Below are positions 34,399 through 43,238 of a DNA stretch of 64,000 bases, in pieces; position 1 is the first letter of the stretch; every line of letters begins with the position of its first letter. The notes beneath the pieces were generated by a model. It did no database searches and was not told the origin of the DNA. It saw only the letters and a program-made list of their open reading frames with translations. Origin of the DNA: Rhodobacteraceae bacterium WD3A24 (GTDB lineage: Bacteria; Pseudomonadota; Alphaproteobacteria; Rhodobacterales; Rhodobacteraceae); assembly GCA_002967695.1 (NCBI GenBank), contig PUHN01000013.1, positions 1 to 64,000 on the forward strand. The letters run 5' to 3'. Made by a program: the position numbers and the translations under genes.

Positions 34399-36399
34399 AT
34401 GTTCAACAAGCTGCTGATCGCCAATCGCGGCGAGATCGCCTGCCGTGTCATAAGGACGGCGCGCCGGATGGGCATCCCCACGGTTGCGGTCTATTCCGAT
34501 GCCGATGCGCGGGCGCTGCATGTCGCCATGGCCGACGAGGCTGTCCATATCGGCCCGGCGCCGGCGAGCCAATCCTATATCGTGATCGACAGGATCATGG
34601 ACGCGATCCGCGAGACCGGCGCCGACGCTGTTCATCCCGGCTATGGCTTCCTGTCGGAAAACCGCCGCTTCGCCGAGGCGCTGGCGACGGAAGGCGTGGC
34701 CTTCATCGGGCCGCCGGCCAGCGCGATCGAGGCGATGGGCGACAAGATCACCTCCAAGAAGCTCGCCCGGGAGGCGGGGGTCAATACCGTGCCCGGCGCG
34801 GGCGGGCTGATCGAGGATGCCGAGGAGGCGGTCAGGATCGCGCGCGAGGTCGGCTATCCGGTGATGCTCAAGGCCAGCGCGGGCGGCGGCGGCAAGGGGA
34901 TGCGCATCGCCTGGAACGACGACGAGGCCCGCGAGGGGTTCCAGAGCTCGAAGAACGAGGCGGCGTCGTCCTTCGGCGATGACCGCATCTTCATCGAGAA
35001 ATTCGTCACCTCGCCCCGGCATATCGAGATCCAGGTCCTCGCCGACGGGCACGGAAACTGCATATATCTGGGCGAGCGCGAATGCTCGATCCAGCGGCGC
35101 AACCAGAAGGTGATCGAGGAGGCGCCCTCGCCCTTCCTCGACGCCGAGACCCGCAGGAAGATGGGCGAACAGGCCTGCGCGCTGGCGCAGGCGGTCGGCT
35201 ACACCAGCGCGGGCACGGTCGAGTTCATCGTCGATGGCGAGCGCAACTTCTACTTCCTGGAGATGAACACCCGCCTGCAGGTGGAACATCCCGTCACCGA
35301 GCTGATCACCGGGGTGGACCTGGTCGAGCAGATGATCCGCGTTGCCGCGGGCGAGCGGCTCGCGCACGCGCAGGAGGCGATCCGTCTCAACGGCTGGGCG
35401 ATCGAGAGCCGTCTCTATGCCGAGGACCCGTATCGCAACTTCCTGCCCTCGATCGGGCGGCTGACGCGGTATCGCCCGCCGGGGGAGCTGTCGAGCGACA
35501 GCGCCGTGGTGCGCAACGACACCGGCGTCTACGAGGGCGGCGAGATCTCTATGTATTACGACCCGATGATCGCCAAGCTCTGCACCTGGGCGCCCGACCG
35601 TGACGGCGCGCTGGCGGCGATGCGCGAGGCGCTGGACGCCTTCGAGGTCGAGGGGATCGGCCACAACCTGCCCTTCCTGTCGGCGGTGATGGATCATCCG
35701 CGTTTCGCCGCCGGCGATATCACCACCGCCTTCATCGCCGAGGAATATCCCGAGGGCTTCGCCGGCGTGGAACTGCCCGAACCGCTGCTGCACCGCGTCG
35801 CCGCGGCCGCCACGGCGATGTACCGGGTGGCCGAAATCCGACGCGCGCGCATCTCGGGGCGGATGGACCATCACGAGCGCAAGGTCGGCGATGAATGGGT
35901 CGTCCGCCTGCAGGGCAAGACGTGGCCCGTGACGGTGCAGGCCGACCGCGAGGGCGCGACGGTGCGCATCAACGACCACACCGCGCATCGCGTGACCTCG
36001 GACTGGGTGCCGGGCCGCCCGCTCGCCCGGCTGGAGGTGGACGGCACGCCGCTGGTGATGAAGGTCGGCCGGATCACCGGCGGCTATCGCCTGCGGCTGC
36101 GCGGCGCCGATCTGCGCGTGCAGATTCTCACGCCCCTGCAGGCGGAAATGGCCGCCCATCTGCCGGAGAAACAGCCGCCCGACACCTCGCGCCAGCTTCT
36201 GTGCCCGATGCCGGGGCTCGTCGTGGGGCTGCATGTGGGCGAGGGCGACGAGGTCCATGAGGGCCAGCCGCTGGCCACGGTCGAGGCCATGAAGATGGAA
36301 AACATCCTGCGCGCCGAGCGCAAGGGCCGCGTCGCCGCGATACGGGCCGAGCCGGGGGCGAGCCTCGCGGTGGACGACGTGATCATGGAGTTCGAATGA
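34399..36399 (+). CDS. pccA: Propionyl-CoA carboxylase biotin-containing alpha subunit
   Basis: 666 residues. Biotin carboxylase domain about 1-450: LLIANRGEIACRVI, the ATP loop KASAGGGGKGMR, ECSIQRRNQKVIEE and FLEMNTRLQVEHPVTE. A central BT-type linker follows (about 480-590), then the biotinyl domain with GLVVGLHVGEGDEVHEGQPL and EAMKMEN, whose biotin-bearing lysine is Lys632, 35 residues from the end as usual. Uses ATP and bicarbonate and hands CO2 to PccB. GGAGAGAG precedes the ATG. Confidence 0.96.
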   Translation: MFNKLLIANRGEIACRVIRTARRMGIPTVAVYSDADARALHVAMADEAVHIGPAPASQSYIVIDRIMDAIRETGADAVHPGYGFLSENRRFAEALATEGVAFIGPPASAIEAMGDKITSKKLAREAGVNTVPGAGGLIEDAEEAVRIAREVGYPVMLKASAGGGGKGMRIAWNDDEAREGFQSSKNEAASSFGDDRIFIEKFVTSPRHIEIQVLADGHGNCIYLGERECSIQRRNQKVIEEAPSPFLDAETRRKMGEQACALAQAVGYTSAGTVEFIVDGERNFYFLEMNTRLQVEHPVTELITGVDLVEQMIRVAAGERLAHAQEAIRLNGWAIESRLYAEDPYRNFLPSIGRLTRYRPPGELSSDSAVVRNDTGVYEGGEISMYYDPMIAKLCTWAPDRDGALAAMREALDAFEVEGIGHNLPFLSAVMDHPRFAAGDITTAFIAEEYPEGFAGVELPEPLLHRVAAAATAMYRVAEIRRARISGRMDHHERKVGDEWVVRLQGKTWPVTVQADREGATVRINDHTAHRVTSDWVPGRPLARLEVDGTPLVMKVGRITGGYRLRLRGADLRVQILTPLQAEMAAHLPEKQPPDTSRQLLCPMPGLVVGLHVGEGDEVHEGQPLATVEAMKMENILRAERKGRVAAIRAEPGASLAVDDVIMEFE

Positions 36400-36409
36400 G
36401 CGCGCCGGC

Positions 36410-36973
36410 TCACTCCCGCCCCGAGGGCCGTTCCTCATGCATTTCCTGCCGGCGCAGGGGCAGCCGGTCGATGGCATGGGCGACCTCGCGCGCGTCCCAC
36501 GGGCTTGGCTTGCGCTGGACCACCTCGCCCTCCTTGGTGATGAGCACCAGCGAAAAACCCCGCGGGCGCAGCTCCAGCCGCGGCTGGCTGCGCGCATCCG
36601 GGTCGGTATCGGTGATGACGATCACGTCGCGATCGATCATCATCTCGGCCCCGTCGCGCAGATACTCCATCTGCTGGCGGAATTCGGGTTGCAGCGGGCT
36701 GTCGGCGAACACCACGATCAGCCGGTTGGTCCAGCGGAATTCGGCCAGATCGACGTCACGCGCGTCGAGCACCCGCAGCCCCTGCTGCTGCACCTCCTCG
36801 GCGCCCTCTGGCGCGGGCTCGTCCTCGGGAATGACGGACGGGTCGTCGGCGGCGCTCTCCTGCTGCGCCGCCTCGGGCGGCACCGCGCCGTCCTCGTTGG
36901 CGGGCGCGCCGGACTGGGCCAGCGCCGCCAGCGGCATGGAGAGTATCAAGACAAGGGTAGACAGCGATTTCAT
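36410..36973 (-). CDS. Secreted DUF4174 protein
   Basis: 187 residues. Start 36973 has AGGAGGTCGC just upstream and begins a signal peptide MKSLSTLVLILSMPLAALA, cleaved before QSG. An acidic, Ala/Pro/Glu-rich linker follows, then a thioredoxin-like DUF4174 domain: LAEFRWTNRLIVVFADSPLQPEFRQQME, DRDVIVITDT, PRGFSLVLITKEGEVVQRKPSPWDAREVAHAIDRLPLRRQEM. No CxxC is present, so not a disulfide enzyme. Periplasmic, function unknown. Sits between pccA and mcm on the opposite strand. Confidence 0.85.
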   Translation of the reverse strand: MKSLSTLVLILSMPLAALAQSGAPANEDGAVPPEAAQQESAADDPSVIPEDEPAPEGAEEVQQQGLRVLDARDVDLAEFRWTNRLIVVFADSPLQPEFRQQMEYLRDGAEMMIDRDVIVITDTDPDARSQPRLELRPRGFSLVLITKEGEVVQRKPSPWDAREVAHAIDRLPLRRQEMHEERPSGRE

Positions 36974-37090
36974 GCGACCTCCTGCAGGGCGTGATATAGG
37001 CCGTTTTTCCAAGAGAACACAGGGTCATTCTGTTCGCCGCGCCGCCCGACGGGGCGCGGGGCGATGCAACCAGCCGCGGAGAGCGAGACG

Positions 37091-39226
37091 ATGAGCGAGC
37101 GAAAGGACGACTGGCGCGCACTGGCCGAGAAGGAGTTGCGCGGCCGCGACCCCGACACGCTGACCTGGCAGACGCTTGAAGGGATCGCGGTGCGCCCGCT
37201 CTATACCGCCGACGACACCGTCGGGCTGGGCCATCTCGGCTCGGTGCCCGGTCAGCCGCCCTTCGTGCGCGGCCCGCGCGCGACGATGTATGCCGGCCGG
37301 CCCTGGACGATCCGGCAATATGCGGGCTTTTCGACGGCCGAGGAATCCAACGCCTTCTATCGCCGCGCGCTGGCGGCGGGGCAGCAGGGCGTCAGCGTGG
37401 CCTTCGATCTGGCCACCCATCGCGGCTATGACAGCGACCACCCGCGTGTCGAGGGCGATGTGGGCAAGGCGGGCGTCGCCATCGACTCGGTCGAGGACAT
37501 GAAAATCCTGTTCGACGGCATCCCGCTCGACAAGGTCAGCGTGTCGATGACGATGAACGGCGCCGTGATCCCGGTGCTGGCCAGCTTCATCGTCACGGGT
37601 GAGGAGCAGGGCGTCGACCGCGGCCAGCTTTCGGGGACCATCCAGAACGACATCCTCAAGGAGTTCATGGTCCGCAACACCTACATCTATCCGCCCGAGC
37701 CCTCGATGCGGATCGTCGCCGACATCATCGAGTATACCGCCGGCGAGATGCCGCGCTTCAACTCCGTCTCGATCTCAGGCTACCACATGCAGGAGGCGGG
37801 CGCGAACCTCGTGCAGGAGCTTGCCTTCACACTGGCCGACGGCAAGGAATACGTGCGCGCGGCGATGGCGCGGGGAATGGATATCGACAGCTTCGCGCCG
37901 CGTCTTTCGTTCTTCTTCGCCATCGGGATGAACTTCTTCATGGAGGCGGCGAAGCTGCGCGCCGCCCGCCTGCTGTGGCACCGGATCATGGAGGAGCTGG
38001 GCGCGCACGACCCGCGCTCGAAGATGCTGCGCACCCATTGCCAGACCAGCGGCGTCAGCCTTACCGAGCAGGATCCCTACAACAACGTCGTGCGCACCGC
38101 CTACGAGGCGCTTTCGGCCGTCCTTGGCGGCACGCAGTCGCTGCACACCAACGCGCTGGACGAGGCGATCGCGCTGCCCACCGACTTCTCGGCGCGCATC
38201 GCGCGCAACACCCAGCTCATCCTGCAGGAGGAGACGGGCGTCACCAATGTCGTCGACCCATTGGCGGGATCCTACTACGTCGAGAGCCTGACCAGCGAAC
38301 TCGCCGAAAAGGCGTGGGCTCTGATCGGCGAGGTCGAGGAGATGGGCGGCATGACCAAGGCCGTGGCCTCGGGCATGCCCAAGCTGCGCATCGAGGAGAC
38401 CGCCGCGCGCCGGCAGGCCATGATCGACCGGGGCGAGCAGGTCTTCGTGGGCGTCAACAAGTATCGCAAGGAGCACGAGGATCCCATCGAGACCCTCGAC
38501 ATCGACAACGAGAAGGTCCGCCAGGGCCAGATCGCCGCGCTGGAGCGCATCCGCGCGGGCCGCGATCAGGGCGCCTGCGACACGGCCCTCGACGAGCTGT
38601 CGCGCCGCGCCGCCGAGGGCGGCAACCTTCTGGAAGCGGCCGTGGAGGCCGCGCGCGCCCGCGCCACGGTGGGGGAGATCAGCGCGGCGATGGAAAAGGT
38701 GTTCGGCCGCCACCAGAGCGAGGTCAGGACGCTCGCCGGCGTCTATGGCGCGGCCTATGAGGGTGATGCGGATTTCGCCGCCATCCAGAAAGAGGTCGAG
38801 GCCTTCGCCGAGGAAGAGGGCCGCCGGCCGCGCCTGCTGGTCGTCAAGATGGGCCAGGACGGCCATGACCGCGGCGCCAAGGTGATCGCCACCGCCTTCG
38901 CCGATATCGGCTTCGACGTCGATGTCGGCCCGCTGTTCCAGACGCCCGAGGAAGCCGCGCAGGACGCCGTTGACAACGACGTGCACGTCGTCGGCATCTC
39001 CAGCCAGGCGGCCGGGCACCGCACGCTGGCGCCCCGGCTGGTCGAGGCGCTGCGCGCGGCCGGGGCTGGCGATATTCTGGTGATCTGCGGCGGCGTGATT
39101 CCCCAGCCCGACTACGCCTTTCTCAGGCAGGCAGGGGTCAGTGCCGTCTTCGGCCCCGGCACGAACATCCCCCTCGCGGCGCGGGAGGTGCTCGATCTCA
39201 TCCGCGCGGCGCGCAGCGGGGGCTGA
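37091..39226 (+). CDS. scpA: Methylmalonyl-CoA mutase
   Basis: 711 residues, single-chain type carrying both substrate and cobalamin domains. Converts (R)-methylmalonyl-CoA to succinyl-CoA using adenosylcobalamin. Substrate barrel motifs are [49 protein letters not shown] and [12 protein letters not shown]. The C-terminal cobalamin domain has [30 protein letters not shown], with His592 of DxHxxG as lower cobalt ligand, then [12 protein letters not shown] and ICGGVIP. Start at 37091 has GGAGAGCGAGACG; the ATG at 37064 is less likely. The epimerase (mce) is not in the window. Completes the propionyl-CoA route started by PccAB. Confidence 0.96.
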   Translation: MSERKDDWRALAEKELRGRDPDTLTWQTLEGIAVRPLYTADDTVGLGHLGSVPGQPPFVRGPRATMYAGRPWTIRQYAGFSTAEESNAFYRRALAAGQQGVSVAFDLATHRGYDSDHPRVEGDVGKAGVAIDSVEDMKILFDGIPLDKVSVSMTMNGAVIPVLASFIVTGEEQGVDRGQLSGTIQNDILKEFMVRNTYIYPPEPSMRIVADIIEYTAGEMPRFNSVSISGYHMQEAGANLVQELAFTLADGKEYVRAAMARGMDIDSFAPRLSFFFAIGMNFFMEAAKLRAARLLWHRIMEELGAHDPRSKMLRTHCQTSGVSLTEQDPYNNVVRTAYEALSAVLGGTQSLHTNALDEAIALPTDFSARIARNTQLILQEETGVTNVVDPLAGSYYVESLTSELAEKAWALIGEVEEMGGMTKAVASGMPKLRIEETAARRQAMIDRGEQVFVGVNKYRKEHEDPIETLDIDNEKVRQGQIAALERIRAGRDQGACDTALDELSRRAAEGGNLLEAAVEAARARATVGEISAAMEKVFGRHQSEVRTLAGVYGAAYEGDADFAAIQKEVEAFAEEEGRRPRLLVVKMGQDGHDRGAKVIATAFADIGFDVDVGPLFQTPEEAAQDAVDNDVHVVGISSQAAGHRTLAPRLVEALRAAGAGDILVICGGVIPQPDYAFLRQAGVSAVFGPGTNIPLAAREVLDLIRAARSGG

Positions 39227-39230
39227 GCGA

Positions 39231-39258
39231 ACGGGCCGGCGCGGCCGCGCCGGCCCGT
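39231..39258. terminator. Perfect 28-bp palindrome after methylmalonyl-CoA mutase
   Basis: Arm ACGGGCCGGCGCGG (39231-39244) and its exact complement (39245-39258) begin 4 bp after the mutase stop. In RNA it would fold to a stem of up to 12 bp with a 4-nt loop. No T-run follows, but a rho-independent or 3'-protecting role is likely. Confidence 0.55.
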
Positions 39259-39295
39259 GCCTCCGGCGGGGATATTTGGACGAAGGTGACGGGCG

Positions 39296-39874
39296 ATGAC
39301 GCAGCAGGACGGGTCAGGGCAGGCCGGGGGCGCGGCGCTGCGCATCCGGCCGGCCGGGCCGGGGGACGCGCCCGCCGTCGCCGCCCTCTGGAACCCGGTC
39401 ATCGCAGAGACGCTGGTGACCTTCGAGAGCGCGCGCAAGAGTGTGGAGGAGATCGCCGCGCTGATCCGCGCGCGCGAGGCGGCGGGGCACGGCTTTTTCG
39501 TGGCCGAGGCGGCGGCCGGGGCGCTGGCGGGATTCGCCCATTACGGCCAGTTCCGCGCCGGGCGGGGGTATCGCCGCACGATGGAACACAGCATCATCCT
39601 GGGCGAGGCGGCGCGCGGCGGCGGGATCGGCCGGGCGATGATGGACGCGCTGGAGGCCCATGCCCGCGCAGGCGGCGCGCATTCGTTGATCGCCGGTGTC
39701 AGTTCGGGCAACCCCGCGGGCCGGGCGTTTCACGCCGCGATCGGATATGGCGAGATCGCGGTGCTTCCCGAGGTGGGCCGGAAATTCGGGCGATGGCTCG
39801 ACCTGATCGTGATGCAGAAATTCCTTGGTGAAACCCCGGCGGGGGCCGCTGACAGTGCCGGGCGGAATCGCTAG
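39296..39874 (+). CDS. GNAT family N-acetyltransferase (phosphinothricin acetyltransferase-like)
   Basis: 192 residues. The pattern IRPAGPGDAPAVAALWNPVI, TLVTFESARKSVEEI, FFVAEAAAGALAGFAHYGQFRAGRGYRRTMEHSIILGEAARGGGIGRAMMDAL (acetyl-CoA loop RGGGIG) and VLPEVGRKFGRWLDLIVMQ is typical of the PAT/YncA group of GNAT enzymes, which acetylate small amines such as phosphinothricin or methionine sulfoximine. True substrate unknown. GAAGGTGACGGGCG precedes the ATG. Confidence 0.86.
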   Translation: MTQQDGSGQAGGAALRIRPAGPGDAPAVAALWNPVIAETLVTFESARKSVEEIAALIRAREAAGHGFFVAEAAAGALAGFAHYGQFRAGRGYRRTMEHSIILGEAARGGGIGRAMMDALEAHARAGGAHSLIAGVSSGNPAGRAFHAAIGYGEIAVLPEVGRKFGRWLDLIVMQKFLGETPAGAADSAGRNR

Positions 39875-39877
39875 GCT
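39849..39877 (+). promoter_or_regulatory. Candidate promoter of the DjlA-like gene
   Basis: CTGACA (39849-39854), exactly 17 bp, TAGGCT (39872-39877). The ATG of the next gene is at 39884, only 6 nt beyond the -10, so a transcript from here would be leaderless or nearly so. Confidence 0.45.
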
Positions 39878-39883
39878 CGCGCC

Positions 39884-40567
39884 ATGTCGATCTGGTCGCG
39901 CATATCGGAGGCCGTCGCGGCGCTGGCCAAGGGCGAGGGGCTCGCGGCGGTGTTCGACCGGCTGCGGGGCACGCCGGAGCGCAGTGTGGCCTTCACCATC
40001 GCGGTGATCGCGCTGGGCGCGAAGATGGCCAAGGCCGACGGGCAGGTGACCCGCGGCGAGGTCTCGGCCTTTCGCGAGGTCTTTACCATCCCGCCCGGCG
40101 AGGAGGACAACGCCGCGCGGGTCTTCAATCTCGCCCGGCAGGACGTGGCCGGCTTCGAGACCTATGCGCGCAAGATCGCGCGTATGTTTCCGCCGCAGGA
40201 TCCGGTGCTGATCGATCTCGTCGAAGGGCTGTTTCACATCGCCATGGCCGACGGGCGCTATCACCCGCGCGAGGCGGGATTCATCGAGGAGGTCGCGCGC
40301 ATCTTCGGGCTCGACGATCGCTGCCTCAACAGCCTGCGCGCGCGATTCGTCGGCGATGTCGCGCGCGACCCCTATGATGTGCTCGGCGTGTCCCGCGACG
40401 CGCCGATGGAGGAAATCCGCGCCGCCTGGCGCCAGGCCGTGCGCGACACCCACCCCGACCGCATGATCGCCCGCGGCGTGCCTGAGGAGGCGGTGAAGAT
40501 GGCCGTGCGCCGGTTGCAGGACGTCAACCGCGCCTGGGAGGAGATCGGGCGGGATCGCGCCGCGTGA
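39884..40567 (+). CDS. DjlA/TerB-type J-domain protein
   Basis: 227 residues. N-terminal TerB-like helical domain (about 35-135: FTIAVIALGAKMAKADGQVTRGEVSAFREVF, and a second copy of the ADG motif in IAMADGRYHPREAGFIEEVARIFG). C-terminal J-domain about 163-225 with YDVLGVSRDAPMEEIRAAWR and the DnaK-stimulating HPD in RDTHPDRM. Same order as DjlA, but the N-terminal membrane helix of DjlA is missing, as in most alphaproteobacterial forms. Likely a soluble DnaK co-chaperone. Stop overlaps the next start as GTGA. Confidence 0.87.
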   Translation: MSIWSRISEAVAALAKGEGLAAVFDRLRGTPERSVAFTIAVIALGAKMAKADGQVTRGEVSAFREVFTIPPGEEDNAARVFNLARQDVAGFETYARKIARMFPPQDPVLIDLVEGLFHIAMADGRYHPREAGFIEEVARIFGLDDRCLNSLRARFVGDVARDPYDVLGVSRDAPMEEIRAAWRQAVRDTHPDRMIARGVPEEAVKMAVRRLQDVNRAWEEIGRDRAA

Positions 40568-41601
40568 GACTGGCAACCTACAATGTCGAATGGTTCGATG
40601 CCCTGTTCGACGAGGCCGATCAACTCATAGAGGATGACGGCCCGTCGGGGCGGCAGGGCGTCAGCCGGGTCGATCAGATCGCCTCGATCGCGATCGTTCT
40701 CACCGCGCTCGATGCCGATGCGGTGCTGATTGTCGAGGCGCCCGATCATGGTGGGGCCCGCTCCACGGTGGCCGCGCTCGAAGGGTTTGCGGCACGATTC
40801 GATCTGCGCACCAGCCGCGCGGTGGCAGGCTATGCCAGCGACAGCCAGCAGGAGATCGCGCTGCTCTATGACCCCGCGCGCCTGCAGGCGCGTCACGACC
40901 CGCGCGGCCAGCCCACCGGCAAGCGCGGCAGCGCACAGGCGCCGCGCTTCGACAGCGCCTTTCGCTGGGTGCCGCCCGGAGAAGAGACGCCGCTGATCGT
41001 GCCCTTCGCGCGCCCGCCGCTGGAGCTCGATCTGCTTACCGTCGGCGGCACGCGGCTGCGCATGATCGGGGTTCATATCAAGTCGATGGCGCCCCACGGC
41101 GCCCATGACGCCGGGCAGATTCCGCGCCTTCTGGCCGAGAACCGGCGCAAGCAGCAGGCCCAGAGCCTGTGGCTGCGCCAGCGCATCGACGCGCATCTCG
41201 ACGAGGGGATGCCGCTGATCGTGCTGGGCGATCTCAATGACGGGCCGCGCAACGGCCGTCTTGCCGGCCACGCCCAGCCCGGCCCCACCGCGCTGGAAAT
41301 CGTCATGGGCGCGGGCCGCCCGGGGCATGAGCGGCTCCACGACCGTCACGCCGTGCAGGCGCTGCGCGGCCCGCCCACCGCGGCGCCGTCTTCGGCGCGC
41401 TTTCTGGTGGCCGACGAGGCGCATTACTTCTCGGCGCTGCTGGACTATGTGCTGATCTCGCCCGACCTGATGGCGCGCGAGCCGCGCTGGCGGATCTGGC
41501 ATCCCTTCGACGATCCGGCCTGCTATCACGCGCCCGAGCTGCGCGAGGCACTGCTGACGGCGTCGGACCATTTTCCCGTCAGCCTCGACATCGCGATCTG
41601 A
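40564..41601 (+). CDS. Endonuclease/exonuclease/phosphatase family protein
   Basis: 345 residues. EEP (DNase I-like) fold: MRLATYNVEWF at the start (conserved Asn), VLIVEAPDH (in place of the usual Glu-bearing QE motif), a middle HIKSMAPHGAHDAG segment, LIVLGDLNDGPRNGRLA (catalytic GDxN) and TASDHFPVSLDI at the end (SDH). These are the metal-dependent phosphoesterase residues. No signal peptide. Substrate may be nucleic acid, phosphoinositide-like lipid or another phosphodiester; it cannot be chosen. GTG start overlapping the DjlA-like stop. Confidence 0.83.
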   Translation: MRLATYNVEWFDALFDEADQLIEDDGPSGRQGVSRVDQIASIAIVLTALDADAVLIVEAPDHGGARSTVAALEGFAARFDLRTSRAVAGYASDSQQEIALLYDPARLQARHDPRGQPTGKRGSAQAPRFDSAFRWVPPGEETPLIVPFARPPLELDLLTVGGTRLRMIGVHIKSMAPHGAHDAGQIPRLLAENRRKQQAQSLWLRQRIDAHLDEGMPLIVLGDLNDGPRNGRLAGHAQPGPTALEIVMGAGRPGHERLHDRHAVQALRGPPTAAPSSARFLVADEAHYFSALLDYVLISPDLMAREPRWRIWHPFDDPACYHAPELREALLTASDHFPVSLDIAI

Positions 41602-41607
41602 GCGCGA

Positions 41608-43158
41608 TCAGGTGCCGCGGCCCACGCGCACCCGTGTCGTCACGCCGAGCGCCTTGGCGAGGCTTGCGAAGCGCTGCTCGGCGACCTCGCTGAACAGCCC
41701 CTGCGCGCGCCGGGTGAGCACGAGTTCGAGCACCTCTTTCTTGGGGTAGTATCGCAGACTGCCCGCCGTGTCCGGCCCCGCGATGGAGAACATCGCCCCA
41801 AAGCGCATCGCACGGCCGAGCACCTCGGCATCGTTGCGCTCGCGCTCGCTGAGCAGGCTCATGAGGTCCGACATCCGGCCGCTGGTGCCGTTGTTCTTGT
41901 AGCGATGCATCAGCGCGACGCCCAGAAAGACCCGGCCGCGATGGTCGAGCGCGCCCAGATTGGCCCGCGTGATGGCGTCGAAACAGGCCTCGGAGCGGTA
42001 GTCGGGATGGGCACGCCAGTTGACATCGTGCAGCAGGCAGGCCGCCTTGACCAGCCGCAGCCGCGCGGGGCTGGCCGACTTGTAGAGCGGCTGGAGGAAG
42101 GCGAAGAGCTTGCGCCCGAAACCGGGCATGCGCGCGCCGGTGTTCTCGGAGAAACGGCACGCCTCGATCAGCGGGTCGCGCCGGCGCAGCTGTTCGGGCA
42201 TCTGTTCATACAGCATGCCCTCGCGGATGCCATAGGCGGAAACGCGCACCTCCTGCGGGCCGAAGACCTGCAGCAGCCGGCGCAGAACCTGCCCCGCCAG
42301 CGGCACCAGCGCCATGCGCTCGGCCGATATGCCGACGCTCTTGCGCAGCGGCTTGGTGCTGCAATCATCGATCCACTCCAGCGTCTTTCGGATGGATTTG
42401 GGTGTCATCGCATATTCGTGGAGCACCGTGAGCGGATAGCCCCGCCGCAGCATGTCGAGCCGGGCGATGGCGCGCCACGAGCCGCCGACGAGGTAGAGCC
42501 GCTCATGATGGTCGCCGACCTCGCTGCGCAGCGCCTCGAGCGTGTCGCGGATATGGGCCTTGAGGCCCTTCTTGCCGCCGGGGATGCGCTGCAGGCGAAA
42601 GGGGCCCAGCGCCGTCGTCGCCCGGCCGTGGACCCGGCCGTCGCCGATCGTAGCGAGTTCCATCGACGAGCCGCCGATGTCGCAGACAAGCCCGCTGGCC
42701 TCGGGCCAGCCCAGCAGAACGCCCTGGGCCGAAAGCCGCGCCTCCTCGGTGCCGTCGATCACCCGGGGCGTCAGGCCCGTTTCGGCCTCGATCAGCCGGC
42801 CGAAATCCGGGCCGTCCTCGGCGTCGCGCATCGCCGCGGTGGCGACGGTGATCAGGCTCGAAAGGTCCATGCCCTCGGCCAGCAGCGCGAAGCGGCGCAG
42901 CGCGGCCAGCGCCCGCTCGCGGCCGGTCGGATCGAGCCGGCCGGTCTCGGCCATGCCGCGCCCCAGCCCGCACAGAACCTTTTCATTGAAGAAATAGGCC
43001 GGCGAGCGCGCCGCCCCGTCGAACACCACCAGCCGCACCGAGTTCGACCCGATGTCGATCACGCCGACGCGCGACAGCGCCCGGGCGGACGGATCCTCGA
43101 ACAGCGGTTGAGCGAACAGCGATCCGCCGTCATCGCGTGACGCGGTCATGCCATCCAT
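41608..43158 (-). CDS. ppx: Exopolyphosphatase (Ppx/GppA family)
   Basis: 516 residues. ASKHA-fold phosphatase removing terminal phosphates from polyphosphate, or pppGpp. Phosphate loops are GVIDIGSNSVRLVVFDG and CDIGGSSMELATIG; the catalytic Glu region is EEARLSAQGVLLGWPE. The C-terminal HD-like domain has ACLLHDVNWRAHPDYRSEACFDAI and FLGVALMHRYKNNGT. Start 43158 has GGGGGAA 6-7 nt upstream; an ATG at 43191 is less likely. Lies downstream of ppk, 80 bp apart, in one unit. Confidence 0.93.
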   Translation of the reverse strand: MDGMTASRDDGGSLFAQPLFEDPSARALSRVGVIDIGSNSVRLVVFDGAARSPAYFFNEKVLCGLGRGMAETGRLDPTGRERALAALRRFALLAEGMDLSSLITVATAAMRDAEDGPDFGRLIEAETGLTPRVIDGTEEARLSAQGVLLGWPEASGLVCDIGGSSMELATIGDGRVHGRATTALGPFRLQRIPGGKKGLKAHIRDTLEALRSEVGDHHERLYLVGGSWRAIARLDMLRRGYPLTVLHEYAMTPKSIRKTLEWIDDCSTKPLRKSVGISAERMALVPLAGQVLRRLLQVFGPQEVRVSAYGIREGMLYEQMPEQLRRRDPLIEACRFSENTGARMPGFGRKLFAFLQPLYKSASPARLRLVKAACLLHDVNWRAHPDYRSEACFDAITRANLGALDHRGRVFLGVALMHRYKNNGTSGRMSDLMSLLSERERNDAEVLGRAMRFGAMFSIAGPDTAGSLRYYPKKEVLELVLTRRAQGLFSEVAEQRFASLAKALGVTTRVRVGRGT

Positions 43159-43238
43159 CCGGTTTCCCCCGTGCGTGACGCGACCACTCATACCCCCCGA
43201 TGCCGCACCGCGTCAATCGCGCATGCGGCGCGGCGGCG

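Noticed and set aside
34166-34417. 83-codon frame starting at the stop of the 33807 gene (ATGA) and running into pccA
   Set aside because: It overlaps the pccA ribosome-binding site and first codons, its residues look like random high-GC translation (many Ala, Arg, Pro) and no signal or domain is visible.
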